NCBI GenBank assembly: GCA_031262385.1
Contig: JAISHU010000097.1
Span: 1-37,293 of the forward strand
Origin: Mediterranea sp. (in: CFB group bacteria)
Lineage (GTDB): Bacteria > Bacteroidota > Bacteroidia > Bacteroidales > Bacteroidaceae
Direction: 5' to 3'
DNA: 37,293 nt
Part shown: positions 17,555 through 26,266 of the stretch, in pieces
Layout: every line of letters starts with the position of its first letter
How positions within the stretch are numbered: position 1 is the stretch's first letter
Made by a program: the position numbers and the translations under genes
Notes under the pieces: model-generated
The model's database searches: none
Told to the model about the DNA's origin: nothing
Seen by the model: the letters and a program-made list of their open reading frames with translations, nothing else

Positions 17555-18493
17555 TTATAATCCCAGTCGGGCTGAAATATCCAACATCTTTTGAATAGGT
17601 TTCACCGCTTTGTCGGCTATTTGGGGTTCTACCTCTATTTCGGGCGATTCGTTGAGCAAGCAATCATGAAGTTTTTGCAGTGTGTTTAGGCGCATAAAGC
17701 TACATTCGTTGCAAGCACAAGTGCTGTCGTTGGGCGGAGCGGGAATAAATCTCTTATCGGGGCATTTCTTTTGCATCTCGTGCAATATTCCCGATTCGGT
17801 GGCAACGATAAATTCGTTTTTATCGCTTGCTATGGCATATTTAAGCAAAGCCGCCGTAGAGCCAATGAAATCGGCAAGCTTCAACACCGCACTTTTACAT
17901 TCGGGATGTGCCAACACGTCGGCACGCGGGTATTCCTTTTTTAAATTAACCAACTTTTCAACCGAGAATTGTTCGTGTACATGGCATGCGCCGTCCCATA
18001 ATAACATATTCCGTCCGGTTACGGAGTTGATATAATTCCCCAGATTTCTATCGGGACCGAAAATAATCTTCTCATCTTTGGGAAAGCTTTCCACAATTTG
18101 TTTGGCATTGGTAGAAGTCACCACCACATCGGTCAATGCTTTTACGGCTGCGGTGGTATTGACATACGAAATCACCGTATGGTCGGGATGTTGGTTTACA
18201 AACTGTTCAAACCGGTCGGCGGGACAACTGTCGGCAAGCGAACAGCCTGCTGCCAAGTCGGGTACCAGTACTTTTTTGGAAGGTGATAATATTTTGGCGG
18301 TTTCTCCCATAAAGTGCACACCGCACATCACGATAATATCGGCTTCGGTTCGTGCCGCCCATTGTGCCAGTGCCAAACTGTCGCCTACAAAGTCGGCTAT
18401 GTCTTGAATGTCTCCGGTCTGGTAGTAATGAGCCAGAATCACGGCATTCTTTTCTTTTTTCAATTGCCCTATGGCAGTTATGAGTTCATTCAT
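17555..18493 (-). CDS. nadA: Quinolinate synthase
   Basis: NadA condenses iminoaspartate with dihydroxyacetone phosphate to give quinolinate in de novo NAD synthesis, using a [4Fe-4S] cluster. The 312-aa protein starts near KNAVILAHYYQTGDIQD and has MCGVHFMGETAKILSP. The expected cluster cysteines lie near Cys84 (LAAGCSLADSCP), Cys170 (DGACHVHEQF) and Cys259-264 (STCACNECSFM). It leads the leftward nadA-murG-murC-ftsQ group and starts next to the AT-rich origin candidate. The usual partner nadB is not in the window. A perfect TAnnTTTG box was not found upstream. Confidence 0.95.
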   Translation of the reverse strand: MNELITAIGQLKKEKNAVILAHYYQTGDIQDIADFVGDSLALAQWAARTEADIIVMCGVHFMGETAKILSPSKKVLVPDLAAGCSLADSCPADRFEQFVNQHPDHTVISYVNTTAAVKALTDVVVTSTNAKQIVESFPKDEKIIFGPDRNLGNYINSVTGRNMLLWDGACHVHEQFSVEKLVNLKKEYPRADVLAHPECKSAVLKLADFIGSTAALLKYAIASDKNEFIVATESGILHEMQKKCPDKRFIPAPPNDSTCACNECSFMRLNTLQKLHDCLLNESPEIEVEPQIADKAVKPIQKMLDISARLGL

Positions 18494-18930
18494 TATATAT
18501 ATTCTATTTTCTATTTAATTTTAAAAATCTATGGTAGTGATATTAGTCGGTTAATAGTGTGGATAAAAATAAGCACGAATAGTTGTGTTTTAAGTTATTA
18601 GTATCTTGTAGCTACTTATGCTTAGTTTATCAACTTGCATTGTTATTACTTATAAATTGATAATTAGTTAATTGTATATATTCATCAACCGGTTGTTGAC
18701 AGGTGGCAAAGTTAATAACTTTATGGTTATCAACCGGTGAAATAGCGTTGAAAAAAGTGTTTATACAGCCCTTGAAACTTTTGCTATCTTTTCTTGGAGT
18801 GTTGGTTTTGCGGAGGTATATATAGATTATTGAACTTTGCAAGAACTATTTTTCATTTTCTTTCCCCTGACTATTCACAGGTTATAAACAGTTATTCACC
18901 GGGTTGTTAGCAGGTACGTAAAACATAAAG
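18494..18930. other. Candidate replication origin (oriC) with DnaA-box-like repeats
   Basis: This non-coding region separates leftward nadA from the rightward methyltransferase gene. It has a perfect DnaA box on the minus strand (TGTGGATAA at 18558-18566). It also has plus-strand variants: TTATCAACT (18627-18635), TTATCAACC (18727-18735), CTATTCACA (18871-18879) and TTATTCACC (18892-18900). A block around 18681-18703 (CATCAACCGGTTGTTGACAG) is echoed at 18892-18914 (TTCACCGGGTTGTTAGCAGG). The 40 bases 18491-18530 contain only four G or C and could be the unwinding element. No dnaA gene is in the window, so the origin call rests on these repeats. A near-consensus promoter, TTTG (18807-18810)-N21-GAACTTTG (18832-18839), is also present. 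Confidence 0.5.
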
Positions 18931-18938
18931 TATCTTTG
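18931..18938 (+). promoter_or_regulatory. TATCTTTG promoter box for the RNA methyltransferase
   Basis: This perfect TAnnTTTG match ends 23 bp before the ATG at 18962. A TTTG at the ideal distance is lacking; GTTG at 18903-18906 is 24 bp away. The predicted start is close to 18945. Confidence 0.6.
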
Positions 18939-18961
18939 CACTCTCTTTAGAAGTAGAAAGA

Positions 18962-19495
18962 ATGATGCATCGCAAATTAAAGATAACCGAGTTGAACCGC
19001 CTCAGTGCGGAAGAGTTTAAAACGGTAGATAAGCTTCCGTTGGTGATAGTGCTGGACAATGTGCGCAGTCTGCACAATGTAGGTTCGGTATTTCGCAGTT
19101 CGGATGCTTTCAGGGTAGAGTGTATCTATTTGTGTGGTATTACGGCACAGCCTCCTCACGCTGAAATACACAAAACGGCTTTGGGAGCCGAATTAAGCAT
19201 GGATTGGAAGTATGTTAATAACTCGCTCGAAGCAGTTAATAAACTCAAGGAAGAGGGTTATACGGTTTACTCGGTGGAGCAAGCCGAAGGGAGTATCATG
19301 CTCGACGAATGGTTGCCTGACAAAACAAAGAAATATGCCTTCGTACTGGGTAACGAAGTAAAAGGGGTGCAACAAGAAGTGGTAGATGCTTCGAACGGCT
19401 GCATCGAAATACCCCAGTGCGGCACCAAACATTCGCTGAATGTATCGGTAGCCGCAGGGATAGTAATTTGGGAAGCTTATAAGAAGCTATCTTAG
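18962..19495 (+). CDS. SPOUT-fold RNA methyltransferase (TrmH/SpoU family)
   Basis: This 177-aa protein should methylate a ribose 2'-OH in tRNA or rRNA using S-adenosylmethionine. The three SpoU motifs are present: LDNVRSLHNVGSVFRSSDAF (~32-51), FVLGNEVKGV (~123-132) and IEIPQCGTKHSLNVSVAAGI (~149-168). These form the trefoil-knot SAM site. It lacks the extra N-terminal L30e-like domain of RlmB, so it is a short, single-domain member. The target nucleotide cannot be named. Two adjacent ATG codons (18962, 18965) are equally possible starts. It converges with the serpin gene, with only 19 bp between stops. Confidence 0.9.
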   Translation: MMHRKLKITELNRLSAEEFKTVDKLPLVIVLDNVRSLHNVGSVFRSSDAFRVECIYLCGITAQPPHAEIHKTALGAELSMDWKYVNNSLEAVNKLKEEGYTVYSVEQAEGSIMLDEWLPDKTKKYAFVLGNEVKGVQQEVVDASNGCIEIPQCGTKHSLNVSVAAGIVIWEAYKKLS

Positions 19496-19514
19496 ATGCT
19501 AAAGTTTGTATATG

Positions 19515-20816
19515 TTACAGTTTCTCCACACTTCCCATAAAGAGAATGGTATTTGTGCTATTCTCTTTGATGGCAAAGAGAAACGGATGATCAATATAGA
19601 ATTGTGTAGGTTCAGGCAAAATAGTCATTCCATTCATTTTTTTGACAAGGGATGCTGCCGAAGCTGTCGTTCCTTTTTTATTTACATCAATATATGTCTT
19701 TTGCACAATTTTGCTAATGTAAATATCTTCAAGATTTACCATATTCATAAACTCTTTATTTGGAGAAGAAAAAGCTGATCGAATCCCCATCGTTTTTAAA
19801 TCGTCTACTAAATCGTACGAAGAGTTCAACCGAAAGGTTGGCATTGCGAATATAATATAACCGCTTTTTAAGCCTTCCATCCACTCATTCCACTGTGTGA
19901 GGGTGAGTGATTCGACGGTTTGTTGCACTGTTTGTTCTGTTTTAGGCAAAACAAACACCATGCTATACGCACCGTTTCCATAATGAAGACTTCCTATTTC
20001 GGCATTATCGGCGGCATAATACTCCCTTTTCGCCCAAATAGAACCACCTGTTACGGCAGGAACAGTACTTTTACTTCCGTCAGCATTAGTAAAGATGAGT
20101 TCCGGATATTCACCCATTGCACTTTGCCATAGTCCGTCGAAATAGAGTGCATTTATCAGGTAAACTATATCGTTCGGATTGGTTTCGTTTAATAGTGCAG
20201 GAATACAACGGTATGTTTGGTCACTCACCCATTGGTTTATCTCTTGTACAGTATTTGGATTACCAAAGTTTACATTCTGTACCTCTGCCGCGTAGTTGTC
20301 TTTATTCACGTTGATAAAGTCGGGAAGTAATGGAATGTGTTGATTAGCCCATACCGAGTTGGCTGTAGCCAGAATGGTCTGTCCGTCGGCTGTAAGCATA
20401 TAGTTCGTAAGCTTTTTATAAAAGGCATTGACATCTGCCAGCGGATAGTTTTCAAAACCCAATACTGATTTTATTTCACTCAATGTATTGCCTGTTGCTC
20501 CGTTGGCGGTCATTGCCAATGCGTATGAAAGGCTGAGCGGAGATACCACAAAGTTACTTTCTGTCTTTGTTTTGTAAGTTTGTTTAAAGAGATTGAGCGC
20601 AAAAGTTTTATTCCCTTCGGAAAGTTGTTGTTCGTCTTCCGTAAGTTCCAACTTTACCCATTTGGTTTCCACTCGTTCGGGAAACTCGGCAGGCGTAACC
20701 GCTTTCGGCATACTGCTGCTGTCTGCTTCTTGAGCCGGAATATCACTTGGCTCATCTTGAGGAGAGGTACAAGAAAAAAGCAGAAGGATACTGAGGAGAG
20801 ATGCTAAAGTTTTCAT
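19515..20816 (-). CDS. Serpin-family protease inhibitor, surface lipoprotein
   Basis: Serpins trap target serine or cysteine proteases by cleavage of a reactive-centre loop. This 433-aa protein has a lipoprotein signal peptide (LLLFSC, Cys16), a short linker and a full serpin fold: NFVVSPLSLSYALAMTANGA, NALYFDGLW, then the C-terminal FYIDHPFLFAIKENSTNTIL. The hinge KKGTTASAAS (~380-389) has the small residues needed for loop insertion, so it is likely inhibitory. The scissile bond falls near Gly396-Met397 by length, but this is an estimate. It starts 5 bp after the stop of the C10 peptidase gene and has no promoter of its own visible, which implies co-expression with the protease. Confidence 0.92.
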   Translation of the reverse strand: MKTLASLLSILLLFSCTSPQDEPSDIPAQEADSSSMPKAVTPAEFPERVETKWVKLELTEDEQQLSEGNKTFALNLFKQTYKTKTESNFVVSPLSLSYALAMTANGATGNTLSEIKSVLGFENYPLADVNAFYKKLTNYMLTADGQTILATANSVWANQHIPLLPDFINVNKDNYAAEVQNVNFGNPNTVQEINQWVSDQTYRCIPALLNETNPNDIVYLINALYFDGLWQSAMGEYPELIFTNADGSKSTVPAVTGGSIWAKREYYAADNAEIGSLHYGNGAYSMVFVLPKTEQTVQQTVESLTLTQWNEWMEGLKSGYIIFAMPTFRLNSSYDLVDDLKTMGIRSAFSSPNKEFMNMVNLEDIYISKIVQKTYIDVNKKGTTASAASLVKKMNGMTILPEPTQFYIDHPFLFAIKENSTNTILFMGSVEKL

Positions 20817-20821
20817 AATGA

Positions 20822-22369
20822 TTAATGGTATATGTTAGGGCAAATTTGTTTGTTATATAGAAAATTCATTGAGAAGCGCGTGGCAGAGGGTAGGCTATCA
20901 GAATTCTCAGAAAAGAAACTACCGGCCACAATATAAGCATTTCCTCCCGGGGTTGTGTCTAAAGGGTTACCTTCTTCTCCCCAATTATGATGTAGATAAC
21001 TTGCATTAACAACTATCGTTTCCGGAATTTGATATATACAGACAATAGAATCATCTGATACTCTCCTAACTTCTACAAGGATAGGGGTTGTTTTTTGTCG
21101 TTCAATATAACCATCAATTAACCATACATGAGAGCCATCTTCGTGGTTAAGTATAGCATCTCCTGTAGCTATAACAGGTCTCTGATTAATTAATGAGTTA
21201 ATGACAACATCATAATTATATGTCCGAAAACCAGAACCTACATTATAACCCATATCTTCTAAGAAAGGAAGTTCATACCCATAAAACGTTCCACTTCCCT
21301 TATCTGAATAAGAAGTGCCAACATTTTCACCTATCCATTCCAACAAAGCGGATACCATTCCAACAAAATCAACATTATTAACATCAACAGAGGATGGTAA
21401 GCTTTGTTTATTGGCGACATTGGGGTATGCGTTAGGCCTGGCTGTATAGTTTCTCAGTAGATTCCAATTCAAATACACTCCATCGGCATATAGAGGATAT
21501 TGCCAATATGCCATCAACTGCGCCAACATAACCGGAGTGCAACCTGCCGGAGCATTTGTACTGCCATCCTTGTTGAACACCGAATTATTAAACGGAAAAC
21601 GTTGATGCCATTCTACCGGTAGCAGTGGTTCCACTTGTTCCGTAATATTCCATATGCCATTTCCGGGTACATTTGTTGAATAAGTAGGTGTACCATTTGG
21701 CCAATCGGGCGGAGGTGGGACAATATAAAGGTAGTAGTTATCATTACTGCCATTGCGCGTATCTATGCTCATATTATCCAAACCTAATTTTTGTAATACA
21801 GAAGTGGTAACTCCTTTCAATTTTTTTTCGTACCTCGCAATACATTCTATCGCATAAGCCTTTACATCCTGCAGTTCGCAATACATAGCCGGATTGTTAC
21901 TTTTTAAATTTTCTTCTGAAAAAGAGCCTCCGCCGCAATAAGCTAGAATGGGGGCATTGATGCGTTTATCAGCCGCTACAATGGCATAACCCTCGTTGTC
22001 ATCATAATTAAATACATATGCCAAGGTGTCAGGAAACTCAAACAGTTTTCCTTCCGAAGTACGGGTTGAAGTAGGTTTATCTTTGCCGAAAGTCATAGCT
22101 GCGACCGAACGAATCGTTCTAGGGTTTCCACTACGGGTAGCGACTTCGGCATCCAAAAAACCTATCACATCGTAAGCAAAACGGGTGGCTTGAGATAAAT
22201 CAACTCTACGAGTTTCACCACGCATCTGATATAGCATGGCTAACTCCGGTTCATTAAAAACAACGCCAGCAGGAGATGCAGGAATAGGTTCCAATATGTT
22301 TTCATTGGAACAGGCGGCAACAAGAAATAAAAAGATAGCCGCAAGAGAGAATAATCTAATTTGTTTCAT
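20822..22369 (-). CDS. Peptidase family C10 (streptopain-like) lipoprotein
   Basis: This 515-aa secreted cysteine protease belongs to clan CA, like streptococcal SpeB, interpain and the Bacteroides fragilis Bfp proteins. A lipobox at residues ~17-20 (VAAC, Cys20) suggests anchoring to a membrane. The propeptide includes EGYAIVAADKRINAPILAY, a C10 prodomain signature. Catalytic Cys277 is in PAGCTPVMLAQLMAYW, His414 in DGSHVWLIDGY, and the LHHNWGEEGN segment carries Asn462/Trp463. The frame is open back to 22450, but 22369 is the start that produces a clean signal peptide and lies ~40 bp after the promoter box. The serpin follows in the same operon. Confidence 0.92.
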   Translation of the reverse strand: MKQIRLFSLAAIFLFLVAACSNENILEPIPASPAGVVFNEPELAMLYQMRGETRRVDLSQATRFAYDVIGFLDAEVATRSGNPRTIRSVAAMTFGKDKPTSTRTSEGKLFEFPDTLAYVFNYDDNEGYAIVAADKRINAPILAYCGGGSFSEENLKSNNPAMYCELQDVKAYAIECIARYEKKLKGVTTSVLQKLGLDNMSIDTRNGSNDNYYLYIVPPPPDWPNGTPTYSTNVPGNGIWNITEQVEPLLPVEWHQRFPFNNSVFNKDGSTNAPAGCTPVMLAQLMAYWQYPLYADGVYLNWNLLRNYTARPNAYPNVANKQSLPSSVDVNNVDFVGMVSALLEWIGENVGTSYSDKGSGTFYGYELPFLEDMGYNVGSGFRTYNYDVVINSLINQRPVIATGDAILNHEDGSHVWLIDGYIERQKTTPILVEVRRVSDDSIVCIYQIPETIVVNASYLHHNWGEEGNPLDTTPGGNAYIVAGSFFSENSDSLPSATRFSMNFLYNKQICPNIYH

Positions 22370-22409
22370 CTTTGTGTCTATTATAGTGTTTATTATGGTA
22401 ATTTTGTAA

Positions 22410-22441
22410 CAAAGTAATAGAATGTAATTTGCAGTAACAAA
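22410..22441 (-). promoter_or_regulatory. Promoter of the C10 peptidase-serpin operon
   Basis: On the minus strand TTTG (22438-22441) is followed after 20 bp by TTACTTTG (22410-22417), one mismatch from TAnnTTTG. The predicted start near 22403 gives a leader of about 34 nt before 22369 and excludes the upstream in-frame Met at 22450. Confidence 0.55.
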
Positions 22442-22537
22442 TATTTTCAATAAATAAATATTGTGTTTAAACTAAATACTATTATGTTAGATTAAATTGA
22501 CTGAAGAATAATGCTTTATCCGAAAGTGTTTCAGCAA

Positions 22538-22581
22538 GGAGATATAGTCCTCTATTTCCCTGAAAATTAAGATATATCTCC
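22538..22581. other. 9-bp inverted repeat in the gap between the C10 operon and dgt
   Basis: GGAGATATA (22538-22546) and TATATCTCC (22573-22581) are perfect complements with 26 bases between. No T run follows on either strand. It lies downstream of dgt (minus strand) and upstream of the C10 promoter. It could be an mRNA structure or a protein-binding site. Apart from this and the promoter, nothing else was recognised in 22370-22632. Confidence 0.4.
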
Positions 22582-22632
22582 TCTAAGGTAGAGCTGCGTC
22601 CGGCATCTATTTGCCCGAAGAAGAAAAGCTTC

Positions 22633-23964
22633 TCAGCTTATCTCCGGCAAACTGTTTCCTTTAATTTTTCTGTATAGGTCGAGTGCAAAAACATCGGTCA
22701 TTCCCGATATGTAGTCCAACACAGCCTGCACCCGTTCGTAAAGGGTAGGGGCTTTGATATTGTATTGACTCGACACACGGTTGATAAGTAGTTGCGAATA
22801 TACTTTCTCGGGCGAACAGACCGCTTCTATCATCAATTCCAGCAAGGTGCTGATGATACGAAAACCTGCCAACTCTATGTCAATAACGGCACGTGCCCGA
22901 TAGATTTTTTGGTAAGATACTTCCGAACAGCGTTTGTAAGCACTTTTTGGCAAATCCGATATGTGTTGGATCAGTGTACCCTGAAAGGTTCCGGCAAGTA
23001 TCTCTTCTTCGTTTTCCAAGAAAGCATTTGTACATTCCGCAATGAGTAAGCCCACTACGGACGAGCGGAGGTAAGCTATCTGTTCGTTAATATCGCTCAC
23101 AAGCTCGAACGTGCGCAGGATGTGTGCTTGTCGTCTCTCGTTGAAGTATGCCATTAGTAGAGATTTGGTCTCTTCGGTGGTGAGTATTTTAAGTTTGTGG
23201 GCATCTTCAATGTCCATCATCTGGTAGCAAATGTCGTCGGCAGCTTCTACCAAGTAAACCAACGGGTGACGGGCATATTTAAGCGGAGCGTTGTGGAGAC
23301 GGGTGATACCCAGTTCGTCGGCAATGCGTCCGTAACTCTCTTCTTCGGAAGTAAAGAAGCCGAATTTTAACTTTTCGCCCGCCAAACTCGACGAGAATGG
23401 GTACTTAACGATGCTTGCCAGTGTGGAATAGGTAAGCACAAAGCCCCCTTTGCGTCGTCCTTCAAACTGATGCGTGAGCAGACGGAAAGCATTGGCGTTT
23501 CCTTCGAAGTGGGTGAAGTCGTTCCATTGCGCATCGGTAAGCATCCCTTTCAATCCCAATCCCTTTCCTTCGGAAAAGAAGGTGGCAATGGCAAGTTCGC
23601 CCGAATGGCCGAAGGGAGGATTGCCCAAGTCGTGTGCCAGACAAGCAGCCGACACGATGTTACCTATTTCGGGCAAAAAAGAGTGTTGCAGTTCGGGACG
23701 GCGGGCAAGTATTCCCTTGGCAATGTCGTTTCCCAGCGAACGCCCCACACACGATACTTCCAAACTGTGCGTCAGACGGTTGTGTACGAAGATGCTGCCC
23801 GGCAACGGAAATACCTGTGTCTTGTTTTGCAGACGGCGAAAGGGTGCCGAAAATACCAGCCGGTCGTAGTCGCGTTGAAATTCAGAGCGGTTCTCTTTGC
23901 GCTCTTCGTGAAACTCTTCCAAACCAAAACGCTTGGCGGAAAGGAGGGTATGCCAGTCCATCAT
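22633..23964 (-). CDS. dgt: Deoxyguanosinetriphosphate triphosphohydrolase
   Basis: Dgt cleaves dGTP (and sometimes other dNTPs) to deoxynucleoside and triphosphate, controlling the dNTP pool. The 443-aa HD-domain protein shows DRLVFSAPFRRLQNKTQV, the metal-site residues His66 (NRLTHSLEV), His111-Asp112 (LAHDLGNPPFGHSGE) and downstream YLVEAADDICYQMMDIEDA. The length agrees with the long dGTPase subfamily (~440-500 aa). Two adjacent Met codons at the start are possible (23964 or 23961). It diverges from dut across a ~97-bp gap. Promoter at 24002-24009. Confidence 0.93.
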   Translation of the reverse strand: MMDWHTLLSAKRFGLEEFHEERKENRSEFQRDYDRLVFSAPFRRLQNKTQVFPLPGSIFVHNRLTHSLEVSCVGRSLGNDIAKGILARRPELQHSFLPEIGNIVSAACLAHDLGNPPFGHSGELAIATFFSEGKGLGLKGMLTDAQWNDFTHFEGNANAFRLLTHQFEGRRKGGFVLTYSTLASIVKYPFSSSLAGEKLKFGFFTSEEESYGRIADELGITRLHNAPLKYARHPLVYLVEAADDICYQMMDIEDAHKLKILTTEETKSLLMAYFNERRQAHILRTFELVSDINEQIAYLRSSVVGLLIAECTNAFLENEEEILAGTFQGTLIQHISDLPKSAYKRCSEVSYQKIYRARAVIDIELAGFRIISTLLELMIEAVCSPEKVYSQLLINRVSSQYNIKAPTLYERVQAVLDYISGMTDVFALDLYRKIKGNSLPEIS

Positions 23965-24001
23965 AGGAGGTGAGTATTATAAATTACGATAAAAGTGTGC
24001 A

Positions 24002-24009
24002 CAAATGTA
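24002..24009 (-). promoter_or_regulatory. TACATTTG promoter box for dgt
   Basis: CAAATGTA on the plus strand is TACATTTG on the minus strand, 37 bp before the dgt start. In the same gap TATTTTCG (24032-24039), one mismatch from the consensus on the plus strand, could serve dut. The two lie about 22 bp apart. Confidence 0.5.
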
Positions 24010-24061
24010 TAACAATTTGCCTCAAAACAGTTATTTTCGCCCGACAATTAACCAACGCATT

Positions 24062-24496
24062 ATGATGCATATTGAAATAGTAAACAAATCGAAGCATGCA
24101 TTGCCTGCTTACGCCACGGCACTGTCTGCCGGAATGGACTTACGTGCCAATCTCTCCGAACCCCTTTCGTTAGCACCCGGACAACGTTGTTTGGTACCTA
24201 CGGGACTTTACATGGCTCTGCCTGCCGGGTACGAGGCACAAGTGCGTCCCCGCAGTGGTCTTGCGATTAAAAAAGGAATCACCGTGCTCAACTCACCGGG
24301 TACTATCGACGCCGATTACCGCGGCGAGATTTGTGTGATACTGGTGAACCTTTCCGGCGAAACATTTGTAATAGAAGACGGTGAACGTATCGCCCAAATG
24401 GTTATTGCACGCCACGAACAAGCCGAATGGAAAGAGGTGGAATCGCTCGACGAAACCACACGCGGTGCCGGTGGCTTTGGACATACGGGAATATGA
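24062..24496 (+). CDS. dut: Deoxyuridine 5'-triphosphate nucleotidohydrolase (dUTPase)
   Basis: Dut converts dUTP to dUMP and pyrophosphate, keeping uracil out of DNA and feeding thymidylate synthesis. The 144-aa trimeric-type enzyme has all five motifs: [40 protein letters not shown] with the catalytic Asp, [11 protein letters not shown], and [10 protein letters not shown] at the C-terminus. An open frame extends upstream to 24005, but [10 protein letters not shown] at 24062 (or 24065) gives the usual length. It heads a rightward operon with a TPR lipoprotein, a DUF4292 lipoprotein and an EnvC-like protein. Confidence 0.95.
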   Translation: MMHIEIVNKSKHALPAYATALSAGMDLRANLSEPLSLAPGQRCLVPTGLYMALPAGYEAQVRPRSGLAIKKGITVLNSPGTIDADYRGEICVILVNLSGETFVIEDGERIAQMVIARHEQAEWKEVESLDETTRGAGGFGHTGI

Positions 24497-24508
24497 AATG
24501 AACAATAG

Positions 24509-26266
24509 ATGATGAAGAAAGTATTTCTTTTCGTTGTGACGTACGCACTGTTGACAGCGTGCGGCACCACACGGCAAGCCGGACAAACCGCCGGACTTGT
24601 CGACCCCACCGACACTGTTCTCTCCGAAACGTTGCAACGAAAATACGACTACTTCTTTTTGGAAGCTTTGCGACTGAAGTCGCAAGAGGACAAGCAAGAT
24701 GCCGCTTTCGAAATGCTGCAACATTGCGTGGAAATCAATCCCGACGGTGCGGCGGCTATCTACGAATTGATAGAATATTATGCCAAGTTGGGCAGAAAGG
24801 ACAAAGTGGAACAGTACGTCGAACGTGCCGCCCAACTGGAGCCTACCAATTATTGGTATCAATTTGCCCTTGCCAACTACTATGCACGCACCGACAACGG
24901 AGCCGAACAGGCGGAACAGGTGTTGGTGCGGATGACTAAACTCTTCCCCGACAAATTGCAACCGCTCTACGCGCTGATTGATGTCTACACGTCACAAGAT
25001 AGAAACCTCGACGTCATCAACCTCTTGAACCAACTGGAGGAGAGAACCGGCAAGAACGAACAACTCTCCATGGAGAAGTTTCGCATCTACATGCAAATGA
25101 AGGACAATAAAAATGCCCTGCAAGAGATAGAGAGTTTGGTGAAAGAGTATCCCAACGACTACCGCTATCAGGTGGTGCTGGGCGACACCTACATGCAAAG
25201 CCGGAAAACCAAAGAGGCATACAACCTCTATCGCAAAGTGCTCGACGAAGAGCCTAACAATACCCTCGCACTCTACTCGCTTGCCTCCTACTACGACCAA
25301 ACGGGACAGAAAGAACTCTACCGGCAACAACTCGACTCCCTGCTGTCCAACCGCAAGGTGGACGAAGAGGTGAAGACGAACATCATGCGCCAACTCATTG
25401 CGCAAAACGAACAGACGACGAAAGACAGTACCCAAATCATCCGACTGTTCGACCGCATCTTGGAACAAGAACCCGAAACACCCCAGCTTCCCATGCTTTA
25501 CGCACAATACCTTCTTTCCAAAAGGATGAATGCACGGGCGGTACCGGTACTCCGGCAGGTGCTTCAGATAGAACCCACCAACACGGCGGCACGCCTGACA
25601 CTGCTCGGCGAAGCGGTACGCAAAGAAGATTATCCGGATATCATTTCAATCTGCGAAGCGGGCACGGAAACCAACCCCGATATGCCCGAATTCTATTTTT
25701 ACCTTGCCGTCGCCTATAATCAGGCAGAACGTACCGACGATGTAATCGCCGTGTGCAACAAAGCACTGAAAACGGTGAATAAAAATACCCGCAAAGAGGT
25801 GCTGTCGGACTTTTACGCCCTTATCGGCGACGCTTATCACACCAAACAGATGCACAACGAGGCTTATGCCGCTTACGACTCGGCATTGGTGTACAACCCC
25901 TCAAACATCGGCGCACTCAACAACTACGCTTACTATCTCTCGCTGGAGCGCAAAGAGCTGGATAAGGCGGAAGAGATGAGCTACAAAACCGTGAAAGCCG
26001 ACCCCAACAACGCTACCTATCTGGACACGTACGCATGGATTCTCTTCGAAAAGGGAAATTATGCCGAAGCACGCATCTACATAGACAATGCCTTGCTCAA
26101 CAATACCGACAAGAGCGACGTGATTGTGGAACATTGCGGCGACATCTACTACATGACAGGCGATGCGGAGGGCGCCGTGAAATTCTGGAAGCAGGCGCTG
26201 GAACTGGGCAGTAAGTCCAAAACACTGAGAAAGAAGATAGAACAAAAGAAATACATTCCCGAATGA
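24509..26266 (+). CDS. TPR-repeat lipoprotein
   Basis: This 585-aa protein has a lipoprotein signal peptide ending TYALLTACGTT, so it should be attached to a periplasmic membrane face. The remainder is TPR-like repeats, such as AAIYELIEYYAKLGRKDKVE and GALNNYAYYLSLERKELDKA. The last repeats (NATYLDTYAWILFEKGNYA) are well conserved in bacterial TPR lipoproteins. No catalytic domain is seen. It lies 12 bp after dut and overlaps the DUF4292 gene by 4 nt, a coupled arrangement seen in many Bacteroidetes and consistent with an envelope assembly role for the trio. Two ATG codons (24509, 24512) are possible starts. Confidence 0.88.
   Translation: MMKKVFLFVVTYALLTACGTTRQAGQTAGLVDPTDTVLSETLQRKYDYFFLEALRLKSQEDKQDAAFEMLQHCVEINPDGAAAIYELIEYYAKLGRKDKVEQYVERAAQLEPTNYWYQFALANYYARTDNGAEQAEQVLVRMTKLFPDKLQPLYALIDVYTSQDRNLDVINLLNQLEERTGKNEQLSMEKFRIYMQMKDNKNALQEIESLVKEYPNDYRYQVVLGDTYMQSRKTKEAYNLYRKVLDEEPNNTLALYSLASYYDQTGQKELYRQQLDSLLSNRKVDEEVKTNIMRQLIAQNEQTTKDSTQIIRLFDRILEQEPETPQLPMLYAQYLLSKRMNARAVPVLRQVLQIEPTNTAARLTLLGEAVRKEDYPDIISICEAGTETNPDMPEFYFYLAVAYNQAERTDDVIAVCNKALKTVNKNTRKEVLSDFYALIGDAYHTKQMHNEAYAAYDSALVYNPSNIGALNNYAYYLSLERKELDKAEEMSYKTVKADPNNATYLDTYAWILFEKGNYAEARIYIDNALLNNTDKSDVIVEHCGDIYYMTGDAEGAVKFWKQALELGSKSKTLRKKIEQKKYIPE

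Noticed and set aside
18630..18842. 70-aa ORF in the nadA/methyltransferase gap
   Set aside because: It runs through DnaA-box-like repeats, has no domain and is A/T-driven; better explained as non-coding origin-like DNA.
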